Shown piece after piece: positions 47,725 to 57,111 of a stretch of DNA of 64,000 bases; the first letter of the stretch is position 1, and each line of letters starts with the position of its first letter. The DNA is from Acidobacteriota bacterium (GTDB lineage: Bacteria; Acidobacteriota; Thermoanaerobaculia; UBA5066), in contig RHKY01000041.1 in the NCBI GenBank assembly GCA_008363385.1, positions 1 to 64,000 of the forward strand, written 5' to 3'. The notes beneath the pieces were generated by a model, which saw only the letters and a list, made by a program, of their open reading frames with translations, was not told the DNA's origin and did no database searches. The translations under genes were made by a program, and so were the position numbers.

Positions 47725-48809
47725 GAGCCCGCCCTCCTCCGGGTCGCGTGGAGCCTCCGGAACAGGAGGAGGAGCCCCACGGCCACGAGGCCGAGGACGA
47801 GGAAGAAGGCCCACTTCGGCATCCAGTCCCACCACCACTGGAAGAGCTTCACGTAGAGGAGGAGGACGAAGAAGCCGCTCCCGAGGTTGGTGGTCTCGCC
47901 CTCGCCCCGCCGCACGCCGGCCCAGACCGCGAGCCCCGCGAGGAGGAAGCCGGCCACCTGGTAGGCGGTCTCGACGCGGTGGGCGCCGGCCCTCGAGAAG
48001 CTCGCCCAGCCCGAGGTCGACAGGAGCAGGATCGGGACGAAGAGGCAGACGAGGCCGAGGGCGCGGTAGGCCGCGGGGAACGAGGCGTGCCGGCGGTGCG
48101 GGACGGCGATCGGGAACGCGTAGAGGAGCGCCCCGAGCGGCAGGAAGCTCTCGGGGCGGCGGCCGAAGGCGTGCCAGAGGCAGAGCTCCGCCTGGCCCGA
48201 GAACGTGGCGACGAACCCGACGAGGAAGGCGATGCCGCCGACGAGGAGGACCCGCAGGCCGTAGCCGTAGGCGAGCGCGAAGCAGAAGGCCGACCACGCG
48301 AGCAGCGCCGACGGGGGGAGCGGGAGGTTCAGGAGGCCGGAGAGGACCGACAGGTCGATCACGAAGGCCGCGGTGGCCAGGAGGGCGGCCAGGAGGGTGA
48401 GATAGAGCGTCCGCTCCCGCCGGGCGGCGACCGCCGTCCCGGCCAGCGCCACGAGCGGCGCCGCCACGAGGACCGAGACCTGCGGGACCGGTCCCAGCCC
48501 GCCCCAGAAGCGGAGGCAGAAGAAGTAGCCGGCGGCCCCGATCGCGACGGCGCCCAGGAACGAGGCGATCCGCATCGCCAGCGAGAGACGCTTCTGGCCC
48601 TCCGTCCGGTCGACGTCGAAGCTCCGCCCGAGCCGGTCGAGGAGCTCCTCGTGGTGCCCGTCCAGGCTCGCGCGCTGGTCGGCCGAAAGGACGAGGACGC
48701 CCTCGCGCTCGAGCTCGGACAGCTCCTCGCGGAAGGCACGGATCCGGTCGACCCGGCGCTGGGCCTCCTCGCGCGCGAGGGGAAGCGTCTCCCGGCGTCC
48801 CTCCGGCAT
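47721..48809 (-). CDS. DUF2157-family multi-pass membrane protein
   Basis: 362 residues. A cytoplasmic N-terminal helical region (about 1-85) resembles the DUF2157 start (LSELEREGVLVLSADQ). About nine membrane helices follow, including WWWDWMPKWAFFLVLGLVAVG near the end. It is coupled to the DUF4824 gene. Known DUF2157 proteins occur with GDYxxLxY or DUF4824 partners and have no assigned function; a role in envelope stress or transport is speculative. Confidence 0.8.
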   Translation of the reverse strand: MPEGRRETLPLAREEAQRRVDRIRAFREELSELEREGVLVLSADQRASLDGHHEELLDRLGRSFDVDRTEGQKRLSLAMRIASFLGAVAIGAAGYFFCLRFWGGLGPVPQVSVLVAAPLVALAGTAVAARRERTLYLTLLAALLATAAFVIDLSVLSGLLNLPLPPSALLAWSAFCFALAYGYGLRVLLVGGIAFLVGFVATFSGQAELCLWHAFGRRPESFLPLGALLYAFPIAVPHRRHASFPAAYRALGLVCLFVPILLLSTSGWASFSRAGAHRVETAYQVAGFLLAGLAVWAGVRRGEGETTNLGSGFFVLLLYVKLFQWWWDWMPKWAFFLVLGLVAVGLLLLFRRLHATRRRAGS

Positions 48810-48885
48810 GGGCGCTGCCGACCCTCCCGGCCTTCGTCTCGTGGTGCCGGGACCCAGTCTGCGCGCCGCGTCCGAAGCCGGTCAA

Positions 48886-48909
48886 GGGCGCCCCCGCCCG
48901 GGGGCGCCC
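48886..48909 (-). terminator. Terminator of the alcohol dehydrogenase gene
   Basis: A 10-bp perfect stem (GGGCGCCCCC/GGGGGCGCCC) with a 4-nt loop lies 14 nt past the stop of the minus-strand gene. Confidence 0.6.
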
Positions 48910-48922
48910 GGCCCGCTCCCGC

Positions 48923-49905
48923 CTACTTCAGCGAGGACATGTCGATCGAGAATCGGTACCGGACGTCGCTCTCGAGCATCCGCTCGTAGGCCCGGTCGAT
49001 CTCCTGGATCGGGATCCTCTCGACGTCGGCCACGATCCCGTGCTCGGCGCAGAAGTCGAGCATCTCCTGCGTCTCGCGGATGCCGCCGATGAGCGAGCCC
49101 GCGAGGCTCCGGCGCCCGAAGATCAGGTTGAACGGGGAGACGGCCGGGCGAGGTCGTGCGGGGCCGCGACCGTGTCGACGATCAGGTCGAAGCTCCCCGC
49201 GTGCGGGCGCATCCGGGAGGCCTCGCGCGACAGGACGACCTCGTCGGCGCCGAGCCGTCGGGCGTCCTCCGCCTTGCCCGGGGACGTCGTGAAGAGGACG
49301 ACGTGCGCCCCGAGGGCGTGCGCGAGCTTGACCCCCATGTGGCCCAGGCCGCCCAGGCCCACGACGCCGACCTTCTTCCCCGGCCCGGCGCCCCAGCGCC
49401 TCAGCGGCGACCAGGTGGTGATGCCGGCGCAGAGGAGCGGCGCCGCCCCCGCCCCGTCGAGCTTCCCGGAGACGCGGAGGACGAAGTCCTGGTCGACCAC
49501 GATCCGGGACGTGTAGCCGCCGTAGGTGTGCTTGCCCGTGTGCGGGTCGGGGCTGTTGTAGGTCCACCGCGCCCCGCCGGTGCAGTACTGCTCGAGCCCC
49601 TCGGCGCAGCCCTCGCACTTGCGGCACGAGTCGACCATGCAGCCGACGGCGGCCCTCTCGCCCACCGAGAACCCCTTCACCTCCGCCCCGACGGCCTCGA
49701 CCCGGCCCAGGACCTCGTGCCCGGGGATGCAGGGGTAGAGGGTCCCGGGCCACTCGCTCCGCGCGGTGTGCAGGTCCGAGTGGCAGACGCCGCACCACTC
49801 GACGGCGATCTGGACGTCGCGCGGGCCGGGGTCGCGCCGGTCGATCTCCGTGCGGTGGAACGGGCTCTTCGCGTCGTCGACGGCGTAGCCGAGGGTGCGG
49901 ATCAT
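48923..49905 (-). pseudogene. Zinc-dependent NADP alcohol dehydrogenase (YahK/cinnamyl type) with internal deletion
   Basis: The first 250 residues are a normal medium-chain dehydrogenase: catalytic zinc residues in CGVCHSDLH and GHEVLG, the structural zinc loop with four Cys ([12 protein letters not shown] then YC), and the Rossmann [14 protein letters not shown]. After [14 protein letters not shown] the frame breaks near 49141-49155, about 25 conserved residues are absent, and the C-terminus resumes in another frame: [18 protein letters not shown] through [10 protein letters not shown]. As written the enzyme is disrupted. GGAGAAA precedes ATG 49905. Confidence 0.85.
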
Positions 49906-50030
49906 CGGGTTTCTCCTTTCGAGGGGGCCTGGCGCCCCGTCCGGTGACGGGGAGCGCCTTCTCCCCGGGGGCCAACGGCCTTACGGTCGCGCGGTCCCGG
50001 CGGATGCCGTCCCCGGCGCCCGAGCGCTCC

Positions 50031-51458
50031 TCACGACGCGCGACCGGCGCAGACGTAGAGGACGCGGTCGCCGGACTTCAGCTCGACGCGCCGCCGGATC
50101 GTGAAGTGGAGCGCGAGGAGGCGCTCGAACTCGGCGACCGTGTAGTCCGGGAACTGGTCGACCTTGTTCAGGAGGAGCTGCCTGGACATCGGGTCGCGCT
50201 TGTCGACGAACTCGACGACGAGGCTCTCCCCCACCTGCGCGAGCCACTCCACCACCTCGGCGAGGGGGAGGTTGGCGCCCAGCACGAGGTGGTGGAGGAG
50301 GGCGAGGGCCAGGACGAGGTCCGGCCTCCCCCGCTCCCAGATCGCGCGGCGCTCGCGCCCCCGCCAGCCGAGCCCCGGCGACGGGTCGGTCAGGTCGACG
50401 ACGAGGGGCAGGATCCCCTTCCCGTCGCCCTGGCGCTCCTCGAGGTAGAGGCGCGACACGGCGGCCCGGTCCGAGTCCATCGCCACGACGCTCGCGCCCG
50501 CACCGGCGGCGAGGCGCGAGTACTCCCCGGTGTTGGCTCCCAGGTCCCAGACGAGGCGCGGGGCCAGCGAGCGGACGGCCTCGGTCACGACCTCGACCTT
50601 GGCGGCCCTCTCCTCCTCCAGGTACGAGTTCCCCTCCCGGTAGCCGACCCAGACGGACGGCTTCTTCCTCGGCGCCAGGCCCCGGACCACCTTCTCGATC
50701 CCCCGCAGGTTGTGGAGGATCAGCTCCTTGGCGAAGCCCGCGGAGGAGAGCTCGCGGGTGACGTTCCGGTCGGTCCCGACGAAGCGGGCCTCGGCCTTGG
50801 CGTGGAGGAAGACGTGCTTGAAGACCCCGGGCCGGAGGAGGTCGCGGGCGGTGAAGGCCCCCCAGCAGTCGACCGGGTCGACCCCTTCCAGGTGCCCGCG
50901 AAGGAGGTGGCCGACGGGGATCCCGCGGTACGCCTCGAGGAGGAGCGGGTTGAGGAACTGGCTCGTGAACTGCCGGTAGCCGACCCACGGCGAGCCCGGC
51001 CGGTACGGCTCGAGCGAGGGGACGTCGATCAGGATCGGCCGCGTCCCGAGGAACTGGAAGTTGTAGGGGGTGGCGTCCTTGAACGTCAGGTCGCGGGCCA
51101 GCGCGGCGGCGAGGAGGTCCAGCTGAAGGAGGGCCGCGTCCCGCAGCATCTCGAACGTCCACTCGTACGGGTACGAGACGAACGGGACCCGCTCGTGCTC
51201 CAGGACCGCCGCCCAGCCCTCCGCCAGGAGGCTCGCGGGCCACTCCGGCCGGTCGAGCTCCCGCGTCCTGACGACCGAGCCGCGCGCCTCGAGGTCGGCC
51301 CAGAGGCCGCTCTCGACGACGCGGTGGAAGGCCGCCGACGCCTCCGGCGACAGGCCGCGGAGGACCCTGCCGTCGAGGTGGTAGACGTGGCTGGAACGGT
51401 CCCGGAAGGAGCCGGGGTCGCGGAGGGCCCCCGGCGTCGGGCCGCTACTTGCCGCCAC
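50031..51458 (-). CDS. NoeA-like class I SAM-dependent methyltransferase
   Basis: 475 residues. The N-terminal ~270 residues match the NoeA-type region: [39 protein letters not shown] and a conserved PVGHLLRG. The C-terminal methyltransferase fold has motif [18 protein letters not shown] and an acidic motif II (VAMDSD), then LALALLHHL. The acceptor is unknown; NoeA was first described as a nodulation-specificity protein, but homologues are widespread in non-symbionts. It overlaps the small membrane-protein gene upstream by 14 nt. Confidence 0.82.
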   Translation of the reverse strand: MAASSGPTPGALRDPGSFRDRSSHVYHLDGRVLRGLSPEASAAFHRVVESGLWADLEARGSVVRTRELDRPEWPASLLAEGWAAVLEHERVPFVSYPYEWTFEMLRDAALLQLDLLAAALARDLTFKDATPYNFQFLGTRPILIDVPSLEPYRPGSPWVGYRQFTSQFLNPLLLEAYRGIPVGHLLRGHLEGVDPVDCWGAFTARDLLRPGVFKHVFLHAKAEARFVGTDRNVTRELSSAGFAKELILHNLRGIEKVVRGLAPRKKPSVWVGYREGNSYLEEERAAKVEVVTEAVRSLAPRLVWDLGANTGEYSRLAAGAGASVVAMDSDRAAVSRLYLEERQGDGKGILPLVVDLTDPSPGLGWRGRERRAIWERGRPDLVLALALLHHLVLGANLPLAEVVEWLAQVGESLVVEFVDKRDPMSRQLLLNKVDQFPDYTVAEFERLLALHFTIRRRVELKSGDRVLYVCAGRAS

Positions 51459-51663
51459 TCTCGGTCGTCGGTGGACGGGACGGCCGGCGGCTGAAGAACG
51501 CCCGGATGTGGCCCCAGAACATCTTCATCGCGATGGCCACGCCGGCGAGCCCGCCCAGGACGAGCTGGAGGAGGACGCTGGAAGCGTTCGGGTCGAGGTA
51601 GGCCTCCGCCGGAAGCGCGACCACCAGGGCCCAGAGGAGTACGGCCAGGATCGACGATCTCAT
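51445..51663 (-). CDS. Small membrane protein, 72 aa
   Basis: A hydrophobic N-terminal signal-like helix, then YLDPNASSVLLQLVLGG and a second helix ending in a basic tail (FWGHIRAFFSRRPS). The YxDPxxxS start of the second helix is typical of tiny proteins found beside NoeA-like methyltransferase genes. It overlaps the downstream gene by 14 nt, so the two form an operon. It is a possible membrane tether. Confidence 0.7.
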   Translation of the reverse strand: MRSSILAVLLWALVVALPAEAYLDPNASSVLLQLVLGGLAGVAIAMKMFWGHIRAFFSRRPSRPPTTESGGK

Positions 51664-51816
51664 CTCGTTTCAACCACCTTCGCGCGCGAGCTTCCGGGGG
51701 CTCCCGCCGGCCGGCCCGGCGGCAGCGGAGGTTAGCACCCGGGGGGGGCGGCACAAAGCCCGGCGCCCCCGGCTCGCCCCCCCGGCGCCCCCCGGGGCCC
51801 GGGCCGTTGCTTCTGC

Positions 51817-51822
51817 TAAGTT
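51817..51822 (+). promoter_or_regulatory. -10-like element TAAGTT of the ABC-F gene
   Basis: TAAGTT ends 6 nt before GTG 51829. CCTCC follows, as at other leaderless-type starts here. Confidence 0.3.
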
Positions 51823-51828
51823 CCTCCC

Positions 51829-53646
51829 GTGGCAGTCCTTCTCGGCGTCCACCGCCTCTCGAAGGCCTTCGGGAGCCGCCCGCTCTTCTCGGGGATCTCG
51901 TTCGGGGTCGAGACCGGGGAACGGATCGGCCTGATCGGCCCGAACGGGGCCGGGAAGTCGACGCTCCTGAAGATCCTGGCGGGCCTCACGCCCCCGGACG
52001 AGGGGACGGTCTCCGTCTCGTCCGGGCTGACGGTCGGCCTCGTCGCCCAGGTGCCGGACTTCGCCGAGGGGGCGACCGTCCGCTCGACCGTCCTCGAGGC
52101 GGCGCGCTCCGAGAGGGACGACCACGAGTGGGAGGCCGAGGCCCGCGCCGACGAGGTGCTGGCCCGCCTCTCGCTGGCGGGCGGGGGCGTCTCGCCCGAG
52201 AAGCCGGTCGCCCTCCTCTCCGGCGGGCAGCGGAAGCGGGTTGCGCTCGCGCGCGAGCTGGTGAGGCGGCCCGACCTCCTCCTCCTCGACGAGCCGACCA
52301 ACCACCTCGACGTCGAGAGCATCGCCTGGCTGGAGGAGCTGGTGGCCCGCGCCCCGTTCGCCACGGTCACCGTGACGCACGACCGGCTCTTCCTGCAGCG
52401 TGTCTCGACGCGGGTCCTGGAGCTCGACCGGCGGAACCCCGGGGGCCTCCTGTCGGTCTCGGGTGACTTCGCCGCCTGGGTCGCGGCCAAGGAGCAGCTC
52501 CTCTCGGCGATGGAGAGCCGCGAGGCCGCGCTGGCCAATACGCTCCGCCGCGAGACCGAGTGGCTGAGGAGGGGGCCGAAGGCCCGGACGACCAAGCAGC
52601 AAGCGAGGGCCCAGCGCGCCGAGGCCCTCGCCGAGGAGGTGGAGTCGCTGGCGGCCTCGAACCGCTCGCGGTCCGTGAGGCTCGACTTCGACGCGGCCGG
52701 GAGAAGCCCGAAGCGCCTCCTCGTGGCCGAGGGGATCGGGAAGTCGCACGGGGGCCGGCGGCTCTTCCGGGGGCTCGACCTGACGCTCGCGCCCGGGAGC
52801 CGCGTCGGGCTGATCGGCCCGAACGGCTGCGGCAAGTCGACGCTCCTCCGCGTCCTCGTCGGGAGCGAGCCGCCCGACGAGGGGACGGTCGCGCTCGCCG
52901 AGGGCACTCCGGTCGTCTTCTTCGAGCAGGGGCGCGAGTCGCTCGACCCGGAGGCGACGGTCCTCGGGACCGTCTGCCCCGAGGGGGACCACGTCGTCTA
53001 CCGGGGGCGCTCGCTCCACGCGCGGAGCTACCTCGACCGGTTCCTCTTCGCGCAGGAGCAGATGGAGGTGAAGGTCGGGCGGCTCTCGGGCGGGGAGCAG
53101 AGCCGCCTCCTCCTCGCCCGGCTGATGCTCCGGCCCGCGGGCCTCCTCGTCCTCGACGAGCCGACGAACGACCTGGACCTCGCGACGCTCGACGTCCTCG
53201 AGGAGAGCCTCGCCGAGTTCCCCGGCGCCCTCCTCCTCGTCACGCACGACCGCGCCTTCCTGGACCGCGCGACGGACGTCCTCCTCGCCTTCGACCCCGA
53301 CGGAGACGGGACCCTCACCCGCCTCTCGGGCCTCGACCAGTGGGAGAGCTGGCGGAGGGAGACGCGAGACCGGAGGACGCCCCCGCCGAAGGCCCCGGCC
53401 GCCGCCGCGGTACCGTCCCCTCCCCGCTCCCGCCGCCGGCTCGGGTACCTCGAGCAGCGCGAGCTCGACGGGATCGAGCCGAGGATCGAGGCGGCCGAGG
53501 CGGAGCTGGCGCGGCTCGAGGCCTCCCTCGAGGCGCCCGACGTCCTCAGCGACGGCCCCCGCCTCCTCGCGCTTTCCCGGGCGATCGAGGAGGCCCGCGC
53601 CGAGGTGGACCGCCTCTACGCCCGCTGGGCCGAGCTCTCGGGCTGA
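51829..53646 (+). CDS. uup: ABC-F family ATPase, Uup type
   Basis: 605 residues with no membrane segments. Two ABC domains: Walker A GPNGAGKST and GPNGCGKST, signatures LSGGQRKR and LSGGEQSR, Walker B LLLDEPTNHLD and LVLDEPTNDLD. The linker between the domains is charged (RRGPKARTTKQQ), and the C-terminal ~75 residues form a coiled coil, as in Uup. ABC-F proteins act on ribosomes in translation factor or quality-control roles. It converges with the ChaN-like gene. Confidence 0.9.
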   Translation: MAVLLGVHRLSKAFGSRPLFSGISFGVETGERIGLIGPNGAGKSTLLKILAGLTPPDEGTVSVSSGLTVGLVAQVPDFAEGATVRSTVLEAARSERDDHEWEAEARADEVLARLSLAGGGVSPEKPVALLSGGQRKRVALARELVRRPDLLLLDEPTNHLDVESIAWLEELVARAPFATVTVTHDRLFLQRVSTRVLELDRRNPGGLLSVSGDFAAWVAAKEQLLSAMESREAALANTLRRETEWLRRGPKARTTKQQARAQRAEALAEEVESLAASNRSRSVRLDFDAAGRSPKRLLVAEGIGKSHGGRRLFRGLDLTLAPGSRVGLIGPNGCGKSTLLRVLVGSEPPDEGTVALAEGTPVVFFEQGRESLDPEATVLGTVCPEGDHVVYRGRSLHARSYLDRFLFAQEQMEVKVGRLSGGEQSRLLLARLMLRPAGLLVLDEPTNDLDLATLDVLEESLAEFPGALLLVTHDRAFLDRATDVLLAFDPDGDGTLTRLSGLDQWESWRRETRDRRTPPPKAPAAAAVPSPPRSRRRLGYLEQRELDGIEPRIEAAEAELARLEASLEAPDVLSDGPRLLALSRAIEEARAEVDRLYARWAELSG

Positions 53647-53672
53647 GGGGCGGCGTGGCGGAACCGCCTCAG
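53643..53672. terminator. Bidirectional hairpin between convergent genes
   Basis: CTGA-GG-GGCGG (53643-53653) pairs with CCGCC-TCAG (53664-53672), leaving a 2-nt bulge and a 10-nt loop. It overlaps both stop codons. Confidence 0.4.
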
Positions 53673-54583
53673 TCCGCCGATGCCACCCGCGTCAGCTCGC
53701 CGAGGTTGACGAAGTAGTCGAAGAGGTCCCGGCCGCTCTCCGCCCGGAAGACGGCGTCGGAGACGAAGAGCTGCCATGGCTCCTCCCCGGCGGCGAGACG
53801 GGCGTTCACGATCCCCGGCTCGGTGACGTCGCTGACGGGGGCCTTCCCCTTCCCGGAGAGGAGGACCGTCCGGACCCGGCTCCGAGGGAGGCCCGCCGCC
53901 AGGAGCCGGGCCCCGGCGGGGGTCCGGTTCTCGACGTCGTACCGGTACCGGCCGGAGAGAAGCATGTGCATCTGGCCGCCGTAGGCCACGACGAGCTCGC
54001 CCGGGCGCTCGCGGAGGGCGTCGAGGACGAAGCCGCACATCGTGGCGTTCCGCGTGTCCCGGAGGAAGGCGCGGTTGAGGAAGATCCGGGAGGAGTCCTC
54101 GTCCATGGCGACGAGGCGGGAGACGCGCTCGCGGTTCTCGCGCGCCCAGACGACGAGCGGGCGGTACGGCAGGGCGTCCCCCTCGTTCCAGACGGCGTCC
54201 AGCTCGGCGGGCTCGCCGGAGTCGAGGTACCGGTCGAGGTGCCGCTGGGCCCGGGCCGGGAGCTCGAGGAGGAGCGAGACCCGGCGCTCGGGGAGGCGGT
54301 CGAGGAGGTCCGTGGCGAACCGGACCGTCTCGTTCTTGAAGTGCTCCTCCCCGAGGAGGAGGACGTCGACCCGGCGCACGTCCTCGACGAGGGCATCCAG
54401 GCCGACGCGGGACGCGCCGGCGAGCGCCCGGACCCGCGCCGCCTCCGCCGGCGTGAGGGAGACCTCGGGGACGACCCCTTCCCTCGGGGCCAGGAGCTGC
54501 CTCACGCCGAGGAGGACGCCCAGGAAGGCGACGAGGCCGGTACAGCAGTAGACGAGAACCTTCAATAATTTGAGTGCTTTCAT
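53669..54583 (-). CDS. ChaN/EreA-superfamily putative lipoprotein-like protein
   Basis: 304 residues. An N-terminal membrane helix (about 5-30) contains CC in the core, so it is either an anchor or a lipobox-like signal. The EreA/ChaN-fold motif LLLGEEHFKNE is followed by LLLELPARAQRHLDRYL, LVAMDEDSS and VVAYGGQMHML, the last supplying the second conserved His. Relatives include the haem-binding lipoprotein ChaN and erythromycin esterases. The first codons are AT-rich compared with the rest, as often at translation starts. GAGGAG precedes ATG 54583. Confidence 0.78.
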   Translation of the reverse strand: MKALKLLKVLVYCCTGLVAFLGVLLGVRQLLAPREGVVPEVSLTPAEAARVRALAGASRVGLDALVEDVRRVDVLLLGEEHFKNETVRFATDLLDRLPERRVSLLLELPARAQRHLDRYLDSGEPAELDAVWNEGDALPYRPLVVWARENRERVSRLVAMDEDSSRIFLNRAFLRDTRNATMCGFVLDALRERPGELVVAYGGQMHMLLSGRYRYDVENRTPAGARLLAAGLPRSRVRTVLLSGKGKAPVSDVTEPGIVNARLAAGEEPWQLFVSDAVFRAESGRDLFDYFVNLGELTRVASAD

Positions 54584-54700
54584 CTTGAATCCCGCTCCTC
54601 GACCCGTTCGGGCGGGGCGTCGGGCTCCCGCGACAGGTCGGTCGAGCGCTTCGTACGGCCCCGTGCCGCGGCGGGTTTCAGGCCGGAGCCGCGGCTGGGG

Positions 54701-54706
54701 TAGATT
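54701..54706 (+). promoter_or_regulatory. -10 element TAGATT of the PDZ-Sel1 gene
   Basis: TAGATT ends 11 nt before GTG 54718. CCTCC follows. The expected leader is about 5 nt. Confidence 0.4.
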
Positions 54707-54717
54707 CCCTCCGTCCC

Positions 54718-56238
54718 GTGACGAGAGCGCTCCCGACGGCCCCCCGCCCCGCGCGAGCGGGCGCCTTCCCCGCCACCTTACTGGCCGCTGCCCTGGCCGC
54801 CGGCTGTTCCGCCGCCCCGCCGAAGACCCCTCCGTCCCCGTCGAAGACGTCCCCTCCCGCCTGCGAGACCGGGACGCTCGGCCTCGAGGCCGGAACGCTC
54901 TCGCGACAGGCCCGCGAGCGGCGCGGCCTGCCGCCGGAGACACGGGGGGCCGTCGTCACCGAGGTCCTCCCGGGCGGGGCCGCGGAACGGGCCGGCCTCC
55001 TGCGGGGCGACGTCCTCCTGGCGGTCGGCGGGAAGGAGCTCGCCAACGACTGCGACCTCGTCCTCTCGGCCTGGGGGCTCCCCTGCCGGCCCGTCGGCGT
55101 CGTCCTCCTCCGGGCGGGCGCCCGGAGGGAGGTCGAGCTCGTCCCGGGGGACGAGGGAGAGCTCCTGGGTCGGCTCTGCGAAGAGGGGAACGCCACCGCC
55201 TGCTTCCGGAGGGCCTGGCTCGCCGCCGGGCGGGCGGCGGACGCGGGGGAGCGGGACCGCGCCCTGGCGGATCTCGAGGCCGCCTGCCGGATCGGCTCGG
55301 CGGAGGCGTGCTCGTACGCGGGGCACATCCTCCTCTCGAGCCGGGAGCGCTCGGCCGAGGCGATCCCGACCCTCACGCGCTCCTGCGACCTCGGGAGCGG
55401 CGCGGGGTGCGCGCACCTGGCCTACCTCCACGCCACCGGGACGCTCGTCCCGAGGGACGACGCCCGCGCCACGCGGCTCTACGACCGCTCCTGCGACCTG
55501 GGCGACGCCAAGGGCTGCTACAACGTCGGCCTGATGGCCGAGAAGGGGCGGGGGACGCGCCTCGACCTGGCCCGGGCCGCCGCCGCCTACGAGCAAGCCT
55601 GCGAAGGCGGGAGCGCGAGCGGGTGCACCAACCTCGGCTTCCTCGTCGAGCGCGGGCAAGGGGCCGCGAAAGACCCGGCCCGGGCCGCGGACCTCTACCG
55701 GCTCGGCTGCGAGGGGTCGGCCTGCCAGGGGACGAACCTCGTCGGCTGCGTCAACTTCGGCCGCGCCCTGCGCGACGGCAACGGCGTGGCGAAGGACCCC
55801 TCTCGCGCCGCCTCGGTCTTCCGCGCCGCCTGCGAGGCGGAGCCGGGCGCGGACGACGTCGACGGGGCCGCGCAGGAGCGGTGGCGGGCCTGCTCCCTCC
55901 TCGGCGCCCTCCACCTCTCGGGGACCGGCGTCCCGAAGGACGAGGCCGCGGGCCGCGAGCTCTCCGAGCGAGGCTGCGAGGGGGGCGACGCGTTCGGCTG
56001 CTTCAACGCGGCGGTGGTCTGGGCGAACGGGGCGGGCGGCCCGGCCGACCCGGCGCTCGCCGTCTCGTTCTACGAGGCCGCCTGCACGGCGGGCGACGGC
56101 GAGGGGTGCCACGAGGCGGGCCGGGCGTACGAGAAGGGCTCGGGCGTCCCGAAGGACGGCAAGAGGGCGGCGGAGCTCTTCCGGAAGGCGTGCGCGGCCG
56201 GCTTCGAGAAGTCCTGCGGGAAGAAGCCCCGCCGGTAG
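54718..56238 (+). CDS. Lipoprotein with PDZ domain and cysteine-rich Sel1 repeats
   Basis: 506 residues. A long signal ends in LAAGCS, a plausible lipobox. A PDZ domain (about 60-140) includes VVTEVLPGGAAERAGLLRGDVLLAVGG. About nine to ten Sel1-like repeats follow, each ~36 residues with two cysteines seven residues apart (C-x6-8-GC pattern, as in SCDLGDAKGCYNVG), similar to Helicobacter cysteine-rich proteins. The fusion of PDZ to Sel1 suggests a periplasmic scaffold that binds exported C-termini. Confidence 0.85.
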   Translation: MTRALPTAPRPARAGAFPATLLAAALAAGCSAAPPKTPPSPSKTSPPACETGTLGLEAGTLSRQARERRGLPPETRGAVVTEVLPGGAAERAGLLRGDVLLAVGGKELANDCDLVLSAWGLPCRPVGVVLLRAGARREVELVPGDEGELLGRLCEEGNATACFRRAWLAAGRAADAGERDRALADLEAACRIGSAEACSYAGHILLSSRERSAEAIPTLTRSCDLGSGAGCAHLAYLHATGTLVPRDDARATRLYDRSCDLGDAKGCYNVGLMAEKGRGTRLDLARAAAAYEQACEGGSASGCTNLGFLVERGQGAAKDPARAADLYRLGCEGSACQGTNLVGCVNFGRALRDGNGVAKDPSRAASVFRAACEAEPGADDVDGAAQERWRACSLLGALHLSGTGVPKDEAAGRELSERGCEGGDAFGCFNAAVVWANGAGGPADPALAVSFYEAACTAGDGEGCHEAGRAYEKGSGVPKDGKRAAELFRKACAAGFEKSCGKKPRR

Positions 56239-56254
56239 GGACCGCAGGGACGGC

Positions 56255-57094
56255 GTGGCGAGGGTCGTCGTCGTCGGTTCGATCGCGGTGGACGAGGTCG
56301 TCCGCCTCTCGCGGCCCCTCCGCGCGGGGGCGCACCTCGACGGGCGGCTCGTCGAGCGCCGGCCCGGGGGCGGGGCGACGAACACGGGGTGGCCGCTCGC
56401 CTCCGCCGGCCACCGCGTGACGCTCGTCTCCCCGGTCGGGAGCGACGCGGACGGGGAGTGGCTCGTCGCGACGCTCCGCTCGGGCGGGGTCGACACGTCG
56501 GCGATCGCGCGGGTGCCGGGGCCGAGCACGCGGTCGCTCGTCCTCCTCGACCCGGACGGGGAGCGGACGGTCGTGAACCTCCACCGGTGCGCCGAGCCGG
56601 GTCCGCCCGCGCGCCTCCGGACCCTCCCGGCCGACGTCCTCTACGTGAGGAGTCGCGAGCCGGACCTCGCTCCCCTCCTCGGCGAGCGGCTCCCCTCCGC
56701 GCTCGTCGTCGCGCACGTGCCGCCGGTCGAGGCGGGCTCGCGTCCCGCGCACGTCCTGGTGGCGTCCGCCTCGGACCTCTCCGGGACGGACCTCGCCTCC
56801 CCGTGGGAGACGGGCAGGCGGATCGCGGGCGAGGCGCTCCGGTGGGTCGTCGTGACGCGCGGGGCCGCGGGGGCCGAGGCGTTCGGGGAGGGTCGCCGCC
56901 TGAGCGCCGCGGCGCCTGCGGTCCCGGTCGTCGACAGCACGGGAGCCGGCGACGTCTTCGCGGCAGGCCTCGTCCACGCGCTGGCCCGGGGCGCCCCGAT
57001 GGAGGAGGCCCTCGCGAAGGCCGTCGCGTGGGGGGCGGCCGCCGTGGCCGCTCCAGGGCTCCCCTCCCGCGAGGAGATCCTCCGCCTCGGCTGA
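56255..57094 (+). CDS. PfkB-family carbohydrate kinase
   Basis: 279 residues. VVVVGSIAVDEVVRLSRPL, then the sugar site RRPGGGATNTGW, SPVGSDADGEWL, and the catalytic VDSTGAGDVFAAGLVHALARG with Asp as base. It is ribokinase- or adenosine-kinase-like and phosphorylates a sugar or nucleoside. The central lid region is shorter than in ribokinase (~305). The GTG start lies 17 nt after the Sel1 gene, so co-transcription is possible. Confidence 0.88.
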   Translation: MARVVVVGSIAVDEVVRLSRPLRAGAHLDGRLVERRPGGGATNTGWPLASAGHRVTLVSPVGSDADGEWLVATLRSGGVDTSAIARVPGPSTRSLVLLDPDGERTVVNLHRCAEPGPPARLRTLPADVLYVRSREPDLAPLLGERLPSALVVAHVPPVEAGSRPAHVLVASASDLSGTDLASPWETGRRIAGEALRWVVVTRGAAGAEAFGEGRRLSAAAPAVPVVDSTGAGDVFAAGLVHALARGAPMEEALAKAVAWGAAAVAAPGLPSREEILRLG

Positions 57095-57111
57095 GATGCC
57101 GCGAGAAGGAG

